Of a DNA stretch of 64,000 nucleotides, positions 7,674 to 16,890 are shown piece by piece; position 1 is the stretch's first letter, and every line of letters starts with the position of its first letter. Origin of the DNA: VSJD01 sp964617825 (GTDB lineage Bacteria > Verrucomicrobiota > Kiritimatiellia > JAAZAB01). The notes below the pieces were generated by a model. The model was not told the DNA's origin. It was given only the letters and a program-made list of their open reading frames with translations, and ran no database searches. Both the position numbers and the translations under genes were made by a program. The stretch lies in NCBI GenBank assembly GCA_964617825.1, contig CAZTWL010000010.1, positions 1 through 64,000 of the forward strand. The letters are read 5' to 3'.

Positions 7674-10418
7674 TCAGGCAAATTCCAGCGGCGCGATGGC
7701 GATCGGATCATCGGCAAGCACCGCCCGCGCATGCCGGGCATAGTGGCCACGCAAGTCACGGCTATAATCTTCCAGGATGCCGCGTCCCAATCCGTCGATG
7801 TCGCCCGCCAAGTACAACCCTCGCGCCAGGTACAATTCCCGGAGCGATAGATTGCGCGCTTCGGTCTCAACCGGATCACCGTTGGCCTTGCGAATAACCG
7901 CTGCCGAATCCCGCTGCGCATGCCCCTGCATGCCCGGCTGATTCAACAAATCCGCCAGGGCCCTGTTCAACCGCGAGTTCCGCAGCAGCCCGGCGGCAAT
8001 AGCCACCGCCCGGCAATGCGAAAATGGCGCGCGGCCATCCAACTGCCGGATTTTTTCTTCGATCACGGCAACTCCCTCCGTCTCATCCGTCCGCGCCAAG
8101 GCAATAATCAACGCATCCAAACGGCTCATGCTTGCTCCGGATTGTCCCATGCCCCTGTAATTCCAACCTTCATCCCAAGCGTGATCGCGCACTGCAGCGG
8201 TCAAAATCGGCGCGGCTTCCCGGCACCCCATTAAACCCAAAATCAGCGCCGCATCAATCCGCCGCTCAATCGAAGATTCCAGCAGAACATTTGCCAGCAG
8301 CGGTCGGCTCTGCTCAGGATACGCAAAAAGAATCGCGGCATTCATCGCCATCGTCAGCTTGCCGGCCGCCGCCGCGCGAATCGCCTCCGGCTTGATTGGA
8401 AAAGAATCCGCATGGGTCGGCACGTCCGCCGCGAGATTACCGATGGCCGCCAGCCGCCGCTGCAAGGCGCGGATATCGAGATCGCGAACGCGCCGCGACC
8501 CCTTGGCTGCGGTTGCCGCCGCCAGACCTGCGGCAAATCCTTGATTCTGCACATCGGCCTGCATGCGGATCACCGGCAGGGCATCCCGGTGCGCGCTCAT
8601 GCCAAGGCCGGTAACCAGAACCCCCTCAATGCCTTTCGGCAGCATGCAGCGAAACGGCACATGCGCGCGCAACTGTTTATGATGTTCCGGAATCGCCACC
8701 ATGAACAGCGGATGGACGATAAATCCGTGCGTGTCAAAATCGCTGATGGCGGTGTAAATCGTGTCGGGAAAGGTGCGCTCCGCCAGGATGTCCAGCGGCG
8801 ACAATTCATAATCGCCGCAAATCTGCCGCCTTTCCCGCGTGCCCACCAACGGCGAGGTATCGAACGCCTGCGGAAATTTCGCCCGCGCATTCGCCATGGC
8901 ATGGGTGATGCCCTCGGGATCGGTTTCGTCCACGAAAGTGTGATCCGTGTTATTGGCTCGCACACCGGGATGCAGACGCGGGGTAAGTCCGGCTCCCTGC
9001 GTGGCGACGTGTTGTGCGCCGATCACGCAGCAGGGCGCTCCAGCCGCCGCCGCGACATCGGCATTGCCACTGGCATCCACAACACATCCCGCCTCGAGCA
9101 AGCCGGCGCCGAATGGCGTTGACACCAGCAGCCCATCCACCCGGTTGCCGTCCAGGCACACGCCAAAGGCATAACTTCCCAACCAGGCCTCACCGCCGGC
9201 ATCATGGAGCAGCCGGTGATACACCGCCGCCTTGATTTCCGGCCGCCAGTCACTGGTTCCAGGGCGATATTCCCGATCGACACGCCGGACGGCTTCGTCC
9301 AACTCCGAGGTAAATCCAACCGGGTTGCCAAACCAATATTTGGCGATCAAGCCGACTGTGCTCACCCCTCCCAACATATGCTGGATCTCCAGCACCACGG
9401 TTTTGGCGCCATCACGCGCCGAGGCAATACCGGCAGGCGCGCCGCCTGTGCCACCGCCAACCACCGCCACATCGCACCGGCCTATCCGCGGAAAATCCGC
9501 GGGACTGAAGTCAAGCTGGCCCATCGATTGTCGGAGAAAGACAGGGGCAAAACGATAGTCACCGCGCGTCTCGACAATGCGCTTGGCCGGGCGCGAGACC
9601 GCGGCCGCCAGAGCCCCGACACGTCGCCCGATCGTTTCCTGGATCTCACAACGTTCCAAAGCTTGAACTCCGGGCAGGTCCAATGGCAACAAACCGTTCA
9701 GGAGAAAAAGATCCGGCAAGGGTGAAAAGTCGGCATCGGACAGCGTCGCCTTAAGCCGCGTGCCGCAAAACTCCGCCGGAACATCCGGGACGATATCCGC
9801 CGTAATAAATATATTGCCGGCCTGAAGCGAAGCCCGCAGCAGGTGCTCACGCGCCACCGGTTCGCCAAATCGTTCGACCTGCAGACGATAAGCGCCAAAG
9901 GTCGATTCGCCACTTCGGAACGGCGGAAGCAATTTCTCGGCTTTATTCGCCCAACCTTCCGGAACGCCGTCGGACAGAACCGTCCAACCCAGTTTTTGCG
10001 GCAATTCCGTACGCTGCGTGAACGGCGCCTTGGCCAGCCGCGCCACCACGCCATAGCGCGTCGCATCCAAGACCGTCCGGCAGGTCACGGCAAAGAGAGC
10101 GGTGCGCGCCGCCAGGATAATTCCGGCCAGCCGGCCATCCTCATCCCGCAGCAAAGCCACCGGGCGCAGCAGATAGAAGAACGGAATATTGGCCTGGAGC
10201 AAAGCCGATTCAAGATCACGCTTCACCGCGCAGGGAAAAGCGGGCGCCGGATCCCTCCCAAAAAGATTGAGCGCCCCTGCGGACTCTTCACCGAAATAAC
10301 TCAGATCGCTGACCGCCATCACCCGACGGCCGTGCCGCCGGATCTCAAGCGCCGCCGCCACCGCACCCGATGAAGCCCCGACCACCACCACATCCATATC
10401 GCAATATACAGGGATCAT
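7674..10418 (-). CDS. Two-module FAD-dependent oxidoreductase with C-terminal HEAT-like region
   Basis: 914 residues from the ATG at 10418, which has TTAGGAG six bases upstream. The first module starts with DVVVVGASSGAVAA (residues 8-21), a dinucleotide-binding fold, and carries LDATRYG further on. A second nucleotide-binding start, CDVAVVGGGTGGAPAG, lies near residue 325, followed by a full FAD_oxidored-type region (SGNADVAAAAG, TRERRQICGDYELSP). Residues from about 700 to 900 are helical and HEAT-like (IERRIDAALILGLMG). FAD_oxidored proteins with this tail are common in PVC bacteria near sugar-catabolic and sulfatase genes, but their substrates are unknown. The gene is followed by Gfo/Idh 146 bases downstream. 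Confidence 0.82.
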   Translation of the reverse strand: MIPVYCDMDVVVVGASSGAVAAALEIRRHGRRVMAVSDLSYFGEESAGALNLFGRDPAPAFPCAVKRDLESALLQANIPFFYLLRPVALLRDEDGRLAGIILAARTALFAVTCRTVLDATRYGVVARLAKAPFTQRTELPQKLGWTVLSDGVPEGWANKAEKLLPPFRSGESTFGAYRLQVERFGEPVAREHLLRASLQAGNIFITADIVPDVPAEFCGTRLKATLSDADFSPLPDLFLLNGLLPLDLPGVQALERCEIQETIGRRVGALAAAVSRPAKRIVETRGDYRFAPVFLRQSMGQLDFSPADFPRIGRCDVAVVGGGTGGAPAGIASARDGAKTVVLEIQHMLGGVSTVGLIAKYWFGNPVGFTSELDEAVRRVDREYRPGTSDWRPEIKAAVYHRLLHDAGGEAWLGSYAFGVCLDGNRVDGLLVSTPFGAGLLEAGCVVDASGNADVAAAAGAPCCVIGAQHVATQGAGLTPRLHPGVRANNTDHTFVDETDPEGITHAMANARAKFPQAFDTSPLVGTRERRQICGDYELSPLDILAERTFPDTIYTAISDFDTHGFIVHPLFMVAIPEHHKQLRAHVPFRCMLPKGIEGVLVTGLGMSAHRDALPVIRMQADVQNQGFAAGLAAATAAKGSRRVRDLDIRALQRRLAAIGNLAADVPTHADSFPIKPEAIRAAAAGKLTMAMNAAILFAYPEQSRPLLANVLLESSIERRIDAALILGLMGCREAAPILTAAVRDHAWDEGWNYRGMGQSGASMSRLDALIIALARTDETEGVAVIEEKIRQLDGRAPFSHCRAVAIAAGLLRNSRLNRALADLLNQPGMQGHAQRDSAAVIRKANGDPVETEARNLSLRELYLARGLYLAGDIDGLGRGILEDYSRDLRGHYARHARAVLADDPIAIAPLEFA

Positions 10419-10518
10419 GCTTGCTCCTAACTCGGATTTGCCCGCAATCAAAGAAACATTCAAACTCCAGTAAAAATCAAAATCAATCCTGGCTTTCCTT
10501 CGATTTTTAGCATCGACC

Positions 10519-13065
10519 TCATCGCAGCCCGCGCTCGAAATTCCCGGCATGCGTGCCGGGAATGTTTTGCCCTGAGCGCAGGCGGCGCCAGATCGAGCGA
10601 ACCTGTTCGCCGGTGTACGTGCGATATATGAAATCAGCCCGCAGGATTTGCGCGCCGGCGGCCAGCAACTCCGGAATATGCGCCGCCAGGCAAAACGGTT
10701 TTTCGCCGATAACCGCCGTGCGGCAATGCCGGTTGATTACCCGCACCTTTTCGCCAAAAGATGAAGCCAGCACCGGCTCGCTGAGTCCCGGTGCGCCGGA
10801 CCGGCAGGTCCCCCGCCGGTCGCATCCGGCGGCGGGAAGCACACAGGCTTCCGAAATCATCAGCGGCGTATCCTGATAGACAACCACCGCCGCCTTATTG
10901 CCCAGCACGGGCAACAGGCGCCGCACGTTTTCGCCGTCATCTTCCGGCGAAAGTGTCAGGCGCGTCGCGCCCAGCGCCAACACTTGTTCCGCCGCCAAAT
11001 GATTTAAAACGTGCATCGGCCAGTCGGCCGAGATATCGAGCTCGACTCCCGGATGCTCCGCGCCCGCGGCACGCAGCATCGTCCAAGCGCCCGGATTGGA
11101 TGCCTGCCAGCGCACCCAGCCGGAGCCGATCAAGCGTCGGAAAGTTTTTTGCAGCGCGCCATATTCCCACCGACGCACGATCGTCGGCAAGGCCAGCCGC
11201 AAGCGCGCCGTACCGATGCGCCCGGCCAAGCGGGACAAGGCCGCATCCAGCGCGTTCGTTGCCTCGGGCGGCACTTCCAGGATGACTTCGTCCAGATCCT
11301 GCCAGTCCGCATCCTCAAAGGAATCCAGCCAGGCAGGCTGGTCGGTTTTCAGGCACCAGCGAATGACGGTCGGCACAACGGAGGACGCCGATGCGGGGAC
11401 CAGGGGTGCAACTGCGCACTTGACCCGGGCCAGGCAACCGGCCAAGGCTGCCTGATAGCGCGCTTCCAGTTGGTCGGTCAGCTGCCGCCGCATCTGATTG
11501 AGGAGCGAAACCGGGACAAAGCATGCCTGCGGATTATGCACATTCACCCGGGCCATGGCAAACCGGGTGGCGCCCAATTTGCCGAATGCCTGCTCGACGG
11601 CTGCACGCATTTGATCGACATCGCGCGCCGCATGGAATTGGCCCGGACTGTCGACCGTCGCCGCACCGACGCTTTCGAGATCAGCGGAACTTGTCTGCCG
11701 CGGGGCCGCGCCGTCAACCGGGGATGCGGTTGCCCGCACCATATCGGGAGCGATTGTAACTTCGAAGTTCACCGGGCAACGGGAAAGGTACAAACCAGCC
11801 TTCGGTTTGTCGAAGCGATAGCGCCGCTTGATTTCCTGCGAGGAGGCGCAATAGACCACGGCGCGCTCCGGAATATCAGGATGATCGCCCGGCAAAGCCA
11901 GCTCGACAAACGCACCGGCGGGAGCCTCGAAAACCAATCCCGTCTGCGATCCGGCAGCGCCATCAATGACGCGCAAACGTTCCACGGCAAAACCATAAGG
12001 CCGCGGCAGCCCGGGCACATCCATTTGAATACCGTCATGTACTTCCAGAGGCTGAGAAGAATGAAAACGCAGGCGCACCTCCCCGGAACGCAGGCGCACA
12101 ATTTCTTCGACCTGCCCGATGGGATAGCCGCGGTGCCCGACATATTCGGGATCGATCACGTTCCGGTTCCAGCGGTTAGGCAAAAACAGGTTCGTCCAGG
12201 GGCGGCTAAAAATCGTGCGCATATCGGCGGTCAACGCCTTGGCCTTTTCCGCGGTAAGTTTGCCATCCAGCAACTGGCGGTAATAATTCACCACTGCGGC
12301 AACATACAACGGGCTTTTCATCCGGCCCTCGATTTTCAAAGCGGCCACGCCGGCGCGACGGAGCTGCGGAACAAATTCGGCCAAGGCCAGGTCTTTCATG
12401 GAAAAAAAGAACTTGTTTTCGTCCCCCAAACGATACTGGTCCCGGCAGAGATAAGCGCAGCGGCCGCGGTTGCCGCTGCGGCCCAGCAGATGCGAGGAAT
12501 ACAGGCATAAACCACTGTAACTGTAACACAGCGCGCCGTGGACAAACACCTCGGTTTCAATGCCGGGCAAGGCCGCGATCTCGGTCAATTCATCCAGAGT
12601 CAATTCGCGGGCCAGGGTAACGCGGGCAAAGCCCAACTCGCGGGCCAAAGCCACGCCCGGCCGGTTATGGATCGCCATTTGGGTGCTGGCATGCAGGCGC
12701 AATCCAGGAAAATGGCGGTGGAGGATTCGATACACCCCCAGGTCCTGCACAATAACCGCATCCAAGCCGATGGCGGCAACGGAAACCAATGTTTCCGCCA
12801 GTTCGTCCAGTTCGCGCTCCTGAACAAGCGTGTTGACCGTCGCATAAACCCGCCGCCGAACCGGGCGCGAATGGGCATAGCCGGTAATGGCGGCCAAATC
12901 TTCGAAAGAATAATTAGCGGCCTCGGCCCTGGCGGAAAAACGGGGCAAGCCCAGATAAATGGCGTCGGCGCCGTAATGGATTGCGGCATAGCCCGCTTCC
13001 AGTCCGCCGGCAGGCGCCAGCAGTTCAAGCGGACGGTTATCCGCGGGACATTTTGTCGTAGACAT
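10519..13065 (-). CDS. Peptidase U32 / RlhA-like protein with DUF3656 region
   Basis: 848 residues from the ATG at 13065. The opening LELLAPAGGLEAGYAAIHYGADAIYLG is diagnostic of U32 proteins, and the U32 signature EVFVHGALCYSYSGLCLYS lies near residue 170, followed by cysteines in SGNRGRCAYLCRDQY. The central part matches the DUF3656 region of the YdcP/RlhA branch, in which E. coli RlhA hydroxylates 23S rRNA C2501. A long C-terminal domain (residues 590-848) carries further cysteines (GCDRRGTCRSG). Despite the family name, tested members are tRNA or rRNA hydroxylation factors rather than peptidases. rRNA hydroxylation is therefore inferred. The start has only AGGA directly before the ATG. 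Confidence 0.85.
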   Translation of the reverse strand: MSTTKCPADNRPLELLAPAGGLEAGYAAIHYGADAIYLGLPRFSARAEAANYSFEDLAAITGYAHSRPVRRRVYATVNTLVQERELDELAETLVSVAAIGLDAVIVQDLGVYRILHRHFPGLRLHASTQMAIHNRPGVALARELGFARVTLARELTLDELTEIAALPGIETEVFVHGALCYSYSGLCLYSSHLLGRSGNRGRCAYLCRDQYRLGDENKFFFSMKDLALAEFVPQLRRAGVAALKIEGRMKSPLYVAAVVNYYRQLLDGKLTAEKAKALTADMRTIFSRPWTNLFLPNRWNRNVIDPEYVGHRGYPIGQVEEIVRLRSGEVRLRFHSSQPLEVHDGIQMDVPGLPRPYGFAVERLRVIDGAAGSQTGLVFEAPAGAFVELALPGDHPDIPERAVVYCASSQEIKRRYRFDKPKAGLYLSRCPVNFEVTIAPDMVRATASPVDGAAPRQTSSADLESVGAATVDSPGQFHAARDVDQMRAAVEQAFGKLGATRFAMARVNVHNPQACFVPVSLLNQMRRQLTDQLEARYQAALAGCLARVKCAVAPLVPASASSVVPTVIRWCLKTDQPAWLDSFEDADWQDLDEVILEVPPEATNALDAALSRLAGRIGTARLRLALPTIVRRWEYGALQKTFRRLIGSGWVRWQASNPGAWTMLRAAGAEHPGVELDISADWPMHVLNHLAAEQVLALGATRLTLSPEDDGENVRRLLPVLGNKAAVVVYQDTPLMISEACVLPAAGCDRRGTCRSGAPGLSEPVLASSFGEKVRVINRHCRTAVIGEKPFCLAAHIPELLAAGAQILRADFIYRTYTGEQVRSIWRRLRSGQNIPGTHAGNFERGLR

Positions 13066-13250
13066 TTCCTGATTGACCCTGGCATTGATTTCGATACAAA
13101 TAAGCTTATAGCGCGATGGCCAAGAGTGTGCCTCAGCGGCGAGCAATTTTCAACAACCATCGGCAAGGCGCGACAACGGCGTTACCCGAACTAAAGCGGA
13201 CTTGGTTTGAAATCCGCCGCCGTCCATCTGAATTCAATGGGAGGTTTGTC

Positions 13251-13766
13251 ATGGCATTGCTCAAACAGATTCAACAACGCTATTCCGTGCGTTCGTATCA
13301 GCCGCGGACCGTCGAAAAGGAGAAACTGGAAACCATTCTGCAAGCCGCGCGGCTGGCGCCTTCCGCCAGGAATATGCAGGAGTGGCGCTTTGTCGTCGTC
13401 CAGGATGCGGATATCCGCCGGAAACTGTGCGTGGCAGCCAACAACCAGGCCTTCATCGGCGCCGCGCCGGTCGTTATCGCCGGCTGCAGCGCAATCTCGG
13501 ATAATGTCATGCGCTGCGGGCACCTGGCCTACCCAATCGACCTGGCCATCGCCATGGAGCACATGGCGCTTCAAGCCGTGGAAGAAGGCCTGGGCACCTG
13601 CTGGGCCGGATCTTTTTACGAGGACCAGGTCAAAGCCGTTCTCGGCATTCCCGCCGCGGTACGCGTGGTGGAATTGATGGCCCTGGGGTATCCGGCCGAC
13701 ACGCTCCCCGCCAAGAACCGTGTGCCATTAGAAGAGATCGCCTGCCATGAACGCTGGAATTTTTAA
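13251..13766 (+). CDS. Nitroreductase family protein
   Basis: 171 residues. The FMN-binding start is classic: QQRYSVRSYQPRTVEKEKLE, then ARLAPSARNMQEWRF, and GLGTCWAGSF later. ATG 13251 has GGGAGG six bases upstream, while the longer frame upstream lacks a ribosome site and overlaps the leader of the divergent U32 gene. Small members of this family reduce nitro compounds, quinones or flavins using NAD(P)H; some serve in anaerobic detoxification. The gene is alone on the plus strand, divergent from the U32 gene and convergent with recN. Confidence 0.87.
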   Translation: MALLKQIQQRYSVRSYQPRTVEKEKLETILQAARLAPSARNMQEWRFVVVQDADIRRKLCVAANNQAFIGAAPVVIAGCSAISDNVMRCGHLAYPIDLAIAMEHMALQAVEEGLGTCWAGSFYEDQVKAVLGIPAAVRVVELMALGYPADTLPAKNRVPLEEIACHERWNF

Positions 13767-13847
13767 ACTTGCGAGACGCATTTTGTGTGGCGCTCAGGCC
13801 GAATCCATAGATTAGGTCCGGCAAACGACGGACGAATTTATCGAACG

Positions 13848-13886
13848 CCCCGGCGGAGCGGGCGGCTGCCAGGATTAGCCGCCGGG
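13848..13886. terminator. GC-rich hairpin between convergent genes
   Basis: A perfect 8-bp inverted repeat CCCGGCGG/CCGCCGGG (13849-13856 with 13879-13886) encloses a second 7-bp pair GGCGGCT/AGCCGCC (13861-13867 with 13877-13883). It lies between the convergent nitroreductase and recN genes and could stop transcription both ways. Neither side has a U-tract, so it is not a canonical intrinsic terminator. Confidence 0.4.
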
Positions 13887-13892
13887 AAATAA

Positions 13893-15578
13893 TCACTCGT
13901 CCTGCCTTATCGCAGCGGCCGCTTTTTCCAGCAGTTCACGGGCATGCGCCAGCGTCACGCGGGTGGCATCGCGGCCGCCCAACATGCGCGCAATTTCCTC
14001 AAGCCGACCCGGGCCATCGAGCTTAACAATGCGCGCCACCGTACGCCCGTCCTGTTCTTTTTTTTCGACCGCGAACTGGACGTTGCCGTGAACGGCCACC
14101 TGGGGCAGATGCGTAATGCACAGAACCTGACGGCGACGGGCAACCTCAGCCAGCTTTTCTCCCACACGCCGGGCAGTTTTCCCGCCGATATTGGCATCAA
14201 TTTCATCGAAAACCAGGACGGGGATACGGTCATGCTCCGCCAGCACAGTTTTGACCGCCAGCATGATGCGCGATATTTCCCCGCTGGATGCAATCAGCCG
14301 CAAGGGACGCTGGGGCTCGCCCAGGTTGGGCGCAAAGGAGAATTCCACGGCATCCAGCCCATCGGCCCGCGGCTCCACCGGGCTGAGTACAATGGTAAAG
14401 GCGGCCTTCTCAAAGCCCAAGTCCCGGAGTTCCGCGGTTATGGCCTTTGCCAATCGCTTGGATGCCGGTTCGCGCTTGCGGCGGAGCACCTGCCCCAGCG
14501 TTTCCAACCGCTGTCGCCCGGCTTTCAATTCGGCATCCAACTTTTGCACCTGCTCGTCCCGGGTCTGCAGATCATGCAATCGCTCCCGGGATTGCTCCAG
14601 CAGTTTCAACAAATCGGATACTGACCCGCCATATTTACGCTTAAGCTTCTGATACACCGCCAGCCGATCGTCCAGCCACTGCAGACGTCCGGGATCGCCT
14701 TCAATATTTCCGGCCAAAGCGCCGATGCCGGACGAAAGCTCCTGGATTTGTTCCGCCAAAGCGCGCGCCTCGCTTTTCCATCCGGCGGCGGCCGGCGTCA
14801 GCGGCGCCAGCTTGTCGAGGGCCTGCTGCGCTGCGGCCAGGCGATTAAAGGCGCTCTCCTCGCCCTCGGTCAACACCTGGCAAATTTCCTCGGACCATTG
14901 CAACACCGCCTGGGCATTGCCCAGCAAATTCTGCTCACGGATGATTTCGGCCTCTTCCTCCTCGCGCAGGGCGGCATCTTCCAATTCCCTGACCTGGAAG
15001 GCAAGCAGGTCCGCCTGGCGCGTCACATCGGCGCCCCCGGCAGTCAACACCTGGCGGCGGGCAAGCAAGGCCTGTTGGCAACCGTATTCCGCACCATACG
15101 CGGCAAGCTCCTTTGCAAGGCCGCCGAAGGCATCCAGGACGTTCAATTGAAATTCAGCGGACAGAAGGGATTGATGGTCATGCGGCCCATGCATATCCAC
15201 CAGCAATTCGCCGACACGTTTCAGCGCCTGAAGCGTAATGGAACTGTTATTGACGAATTGGCGTCCGGCGCCGGAAGCGGCAAAAACGCGTTTGACGATG
15301 AGCCGATCCTCGGCGCCGCATTCGACCCCGCCGGCTTGCAAGAGCGCGCAGATTTCTTCCGGCCTGGTTATCTGGAACTCGGCTTCGACAACGCACTGTT
15401 CCGCGCCTTCGCGCAGGAGAGTTTTATCGGCGCGCTCGCCCAGGAGCAGATTAAGGGCTCCGACGATCATGGACTTGCCTGCCCCCGTCTCGCCGGTAAT
15501 GACATTCAACCCGGGCTCGAACTCCACGTTGAGGGCATCGACCAAGGCCAGGTTCTTGATCTGGAGGGATTGCAGCAT
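13893..15578 (-). CDS. recN: DNA repair protein RecN
   Basis: 561 residues from the ATG at 15578 (LQSLQIKNLALVDALNVEF); a TTG eight codons upstream is possible. RecN is an SMC-like ATPase that promotes double-strand-break repair by tethering DNA ends. Walker A is TGETGAGKSMIVGALNLLLG (residues 32-51), Walker B is VLVFDEIDANIGGKTA near residue 465, and a long coiled-coil arm rich in Glu, Gln and Ala lies between. The length matches the family. It follows fmdB by only two bases, so the two are translated from one message. Confidence 0.95.
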   Translation of the reverse strand: MLQSLQIKNLALVDALNVEFEPGLNVITGETGAGKSMIVGALNLLLGERADKTLLREGAEQCVVEAEFQITRPEEICALLQAGGVECGAEDRLIVKRVFAASGAGRQFVNNSSITLQALKRVGELLVDMHGPHDHQSLLSAEFQLNVLDAFGGLAKELAAYGAEYGCQQALLARRQVLTAGGADVTRQADLLAFQVRELEDAALREEEEAEIIREQNLLGNAQAVLQWSEEICQVLTEGEESAFNRLAAAQQALDKLAPLTPAAAGWKSEARALAEQIQELSSGIGALAGNIEGDPGRLQWLDDRLAVYQKLKRKYGGSVSDLLKLLEQSRERLHDLQTRDEQVQKLDAELKAGRQRLETLGQVLRRKREPASKRLAKAITAELRDLGFEKAAFTIVLSPVEPRADGLDAVEFSFAPNLGEPQRPLRLIASSGEISRIMLAVKTVLAEHDRIPVLVFDEIDANIGGKTARRVGEKLAEVARRRQVLCITHLPQVAVHGNVQFAVEKKEQDGRTVARIVKLDGPGRLEEIARMLGGRDATRVTLAHARELLEKAAAAIRQDE

Positions 15579-15580
15579 GA

Positions 15581-15805
15581 TTAATGACCGCTGTGCGGAC
15601 AACTCCCGTGGGGACAGGACGAACAGGCGGCCGAAGGCTCGTGCCGCGGCCCACCAGCCGGCACCGCCACGCTGAAGCCCGACAGCACTTTTTTAAGATT
15701 CCTGCCGGCGCAATGCGGACATTGCGTCGGCACATCATCCTGCCGGCGTTGAAGATGCTCGAATTTTTTCCGGCATTTCCCGCACTCGTATTCATAAATC
15801 GGCAT
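15581..15805 (-). CDS. FmdB-type zinc ribbon protein
   Basis: 74 residues from ATG 15805, which is preceded by GAGGTG at good spacing. The start MPIYEYECGKCRKKFEHLQ, with CxxC at CGKC and CPHC about 20 residues later, defines the FmdB zinc-ribbon family. A glycine/proline linker and an unusual Cys/His-rich tail (CSSCPHGSCPHSGH) follow; the tail could bind a second metal. FmdB proteins are small putative regulators of unknown target. It directly precedes recN. Confidence 0.85.
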   Translation of the reverse strand: MPIYEYECGKCRKKFEHLQRRQDDVPTQCPHCAGRNLKKVLSGFSVAVPAGGPRHEPSAACSSCPHGSCPHSGH

Positions 15806-15892
15806 ATGCTGGCACCTCTCATTGGTCAGCCCCGAAGCCAAGCAAGGCACATTCTTCAGGGCAAGTCTTCTTCGATTACAAAAGTAACGCAT

Positions 15893-16681
15893 TCACAGAC
15901 TGTTGACGCCGCAGCCGTTGCGGCAATCGCAGGGACCGGCTTCCTGAATCCTGCGAATCACTTCCGGAAACATCCGGAACACATTGGCCGCATTTTCGGC
16001 CATCGTTTTCAGAATCAGTTCATAAGTGACCGACTCCTTGGCTTCATGCCAGCAATCATAGTCCGTACTCATGGCAATGGCCGCATAGCAGAGACCCGCT
16101 TCCCGCGCCAAGACGACCTCCGGCACCGTGCTCATGTTGATCACATCGCCGCCCCACATCCGGAACATCCGGCTTTCGGCCTTGGTCGAGAAACGCGGTC
16201 CCTCGATGGTGACCACGGTGCCCCGATCATGATGGGGAATCTTGAGCTCGCCGGCGACCTTCGCAAACAACTTGCGGAGTTGAGGACAAAACGGCTCGGC
16301 CATCGGAATATGGCAGACGGCCATCCCCTCGTAAAATGTCTGGACGCGGCGATAAGTTCGATCGATGAACTGGTCGATAAACACCAGGTGGCCCGGTTCG
16401 ATCTCTTCACGCAGACTGCCGCAGGCGGTTGTGGCAATGATATGGGTAACCCCAAGTTCCCGCATGGCCCAGATATTTGCCCGGTAGTTGACCAACGACG
16501 GCATGATCCGGTGATCGGAGCCATGCCGCGGCAGGGCCACAACATCCATTCCCTGCAACTTTCCGGTGATGACCATATCCGACATGGCGCCGTAAGGCGT
16601 ATGCAGCTTGGTCCTGTTCACATCGGTCAGATGCAATTTGTCGTCAATGCCCGATCCGCCGATTATGCCTATTTTGGCCAT
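15893..16681 (-). CDS. mtnP: S-methyl-5'-thioadenosine phosphorylase
   Basis: 262 residues. IGIIGGSGIDD at the N-terminus, the phosphate-binding PRHGSDHRIMPSLVNYRANIWA segment, and the purine/ribose site GDVINMSTVPEVVLAREAGLCYAAIAMSTDYDCW identify a family-2 nucleoside phosphorylase of the MTAP type. The enzyme cleaves 5'-methylthioadenosine to adenine and 5-methylthioribose-1-phosphate in methionine salvage. Inosine or guanosine preference cannot be excluded, since MTIP and PNP enzymes are close relatives. GGAG sits seven bases before ATG 16681. The C-terminus CDCRNGCG is cysteine-rich, as in some MTIP-type homologues. Confidence 0.9.
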   Translation of the reverse strand: MAKIGIIGGSGIDDKLHLTDVNRTKLHTPYGAMSDMVITGKLQGMDVVALPRHGSDHRIMPSLVNYRANIWAMRELGVTHIIATTACGSLREEIEPGHLVFIDQFIDRTYRRVQTFYEGMAVCHIPMAEPFCPQLRKLFAKVAGELKIPHHDRGTVVTIEGPRFSTKAESRMFRMWGGDVINMSTVPEVVLAREAGLCYAAIAMSTDYDCWHEAKESVTYELILKTMAENAANVFRMFPEVIRRIQEAGPCDCRNGCGVNSL

Positions 16682-16709
16682 TATATTTCTCCGTGGGTGG
16701 CAGTAATTT

Positions 16710-16743
16710 GCAAGCGTTTATGGCTGATCATCATAAACGTTGC
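16710..16743 (-). promoter_or_regulatory. Hairpin in the mtnP leader
   Basis: An 8-bp perfect pair CGTTTATG/CATAAACG (16715-16722 with 16732-16739), extendable to 12 bp with one bulge by flanking GCAA/TTGC, lies 29 bases before mtnP. It has none of the conserved elements of SAM riboswitches. It may be a protein-binding operator or an mRNA-stability element. Confidence 0.4.
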
Positions 16744-16890
16744 GGTTGGACAGGCAAGCCTAAATGATAGGCCTTAGGGTCAATGCGCAGGGCGAAGATT
16801 ACAATCCTGCGACCGGCATTTTTGTTCGCTATCCATCGTTGCGTCTTCACATCAGCCTGCGGACTACAGCCCATAGCCTACGGCCCCTCT

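Noticed and set aside
11011..12510. A 499-codon plus-strand frame opposite the U32 gene
   Set aside because: The minus strand carries the U32 signature and normal family length; the plus frame has no domain.
16682..16890. SAM riboswitch before mtnP
   Set aside because: The leader has one hairpin but none of the conserved SAM-box segments.
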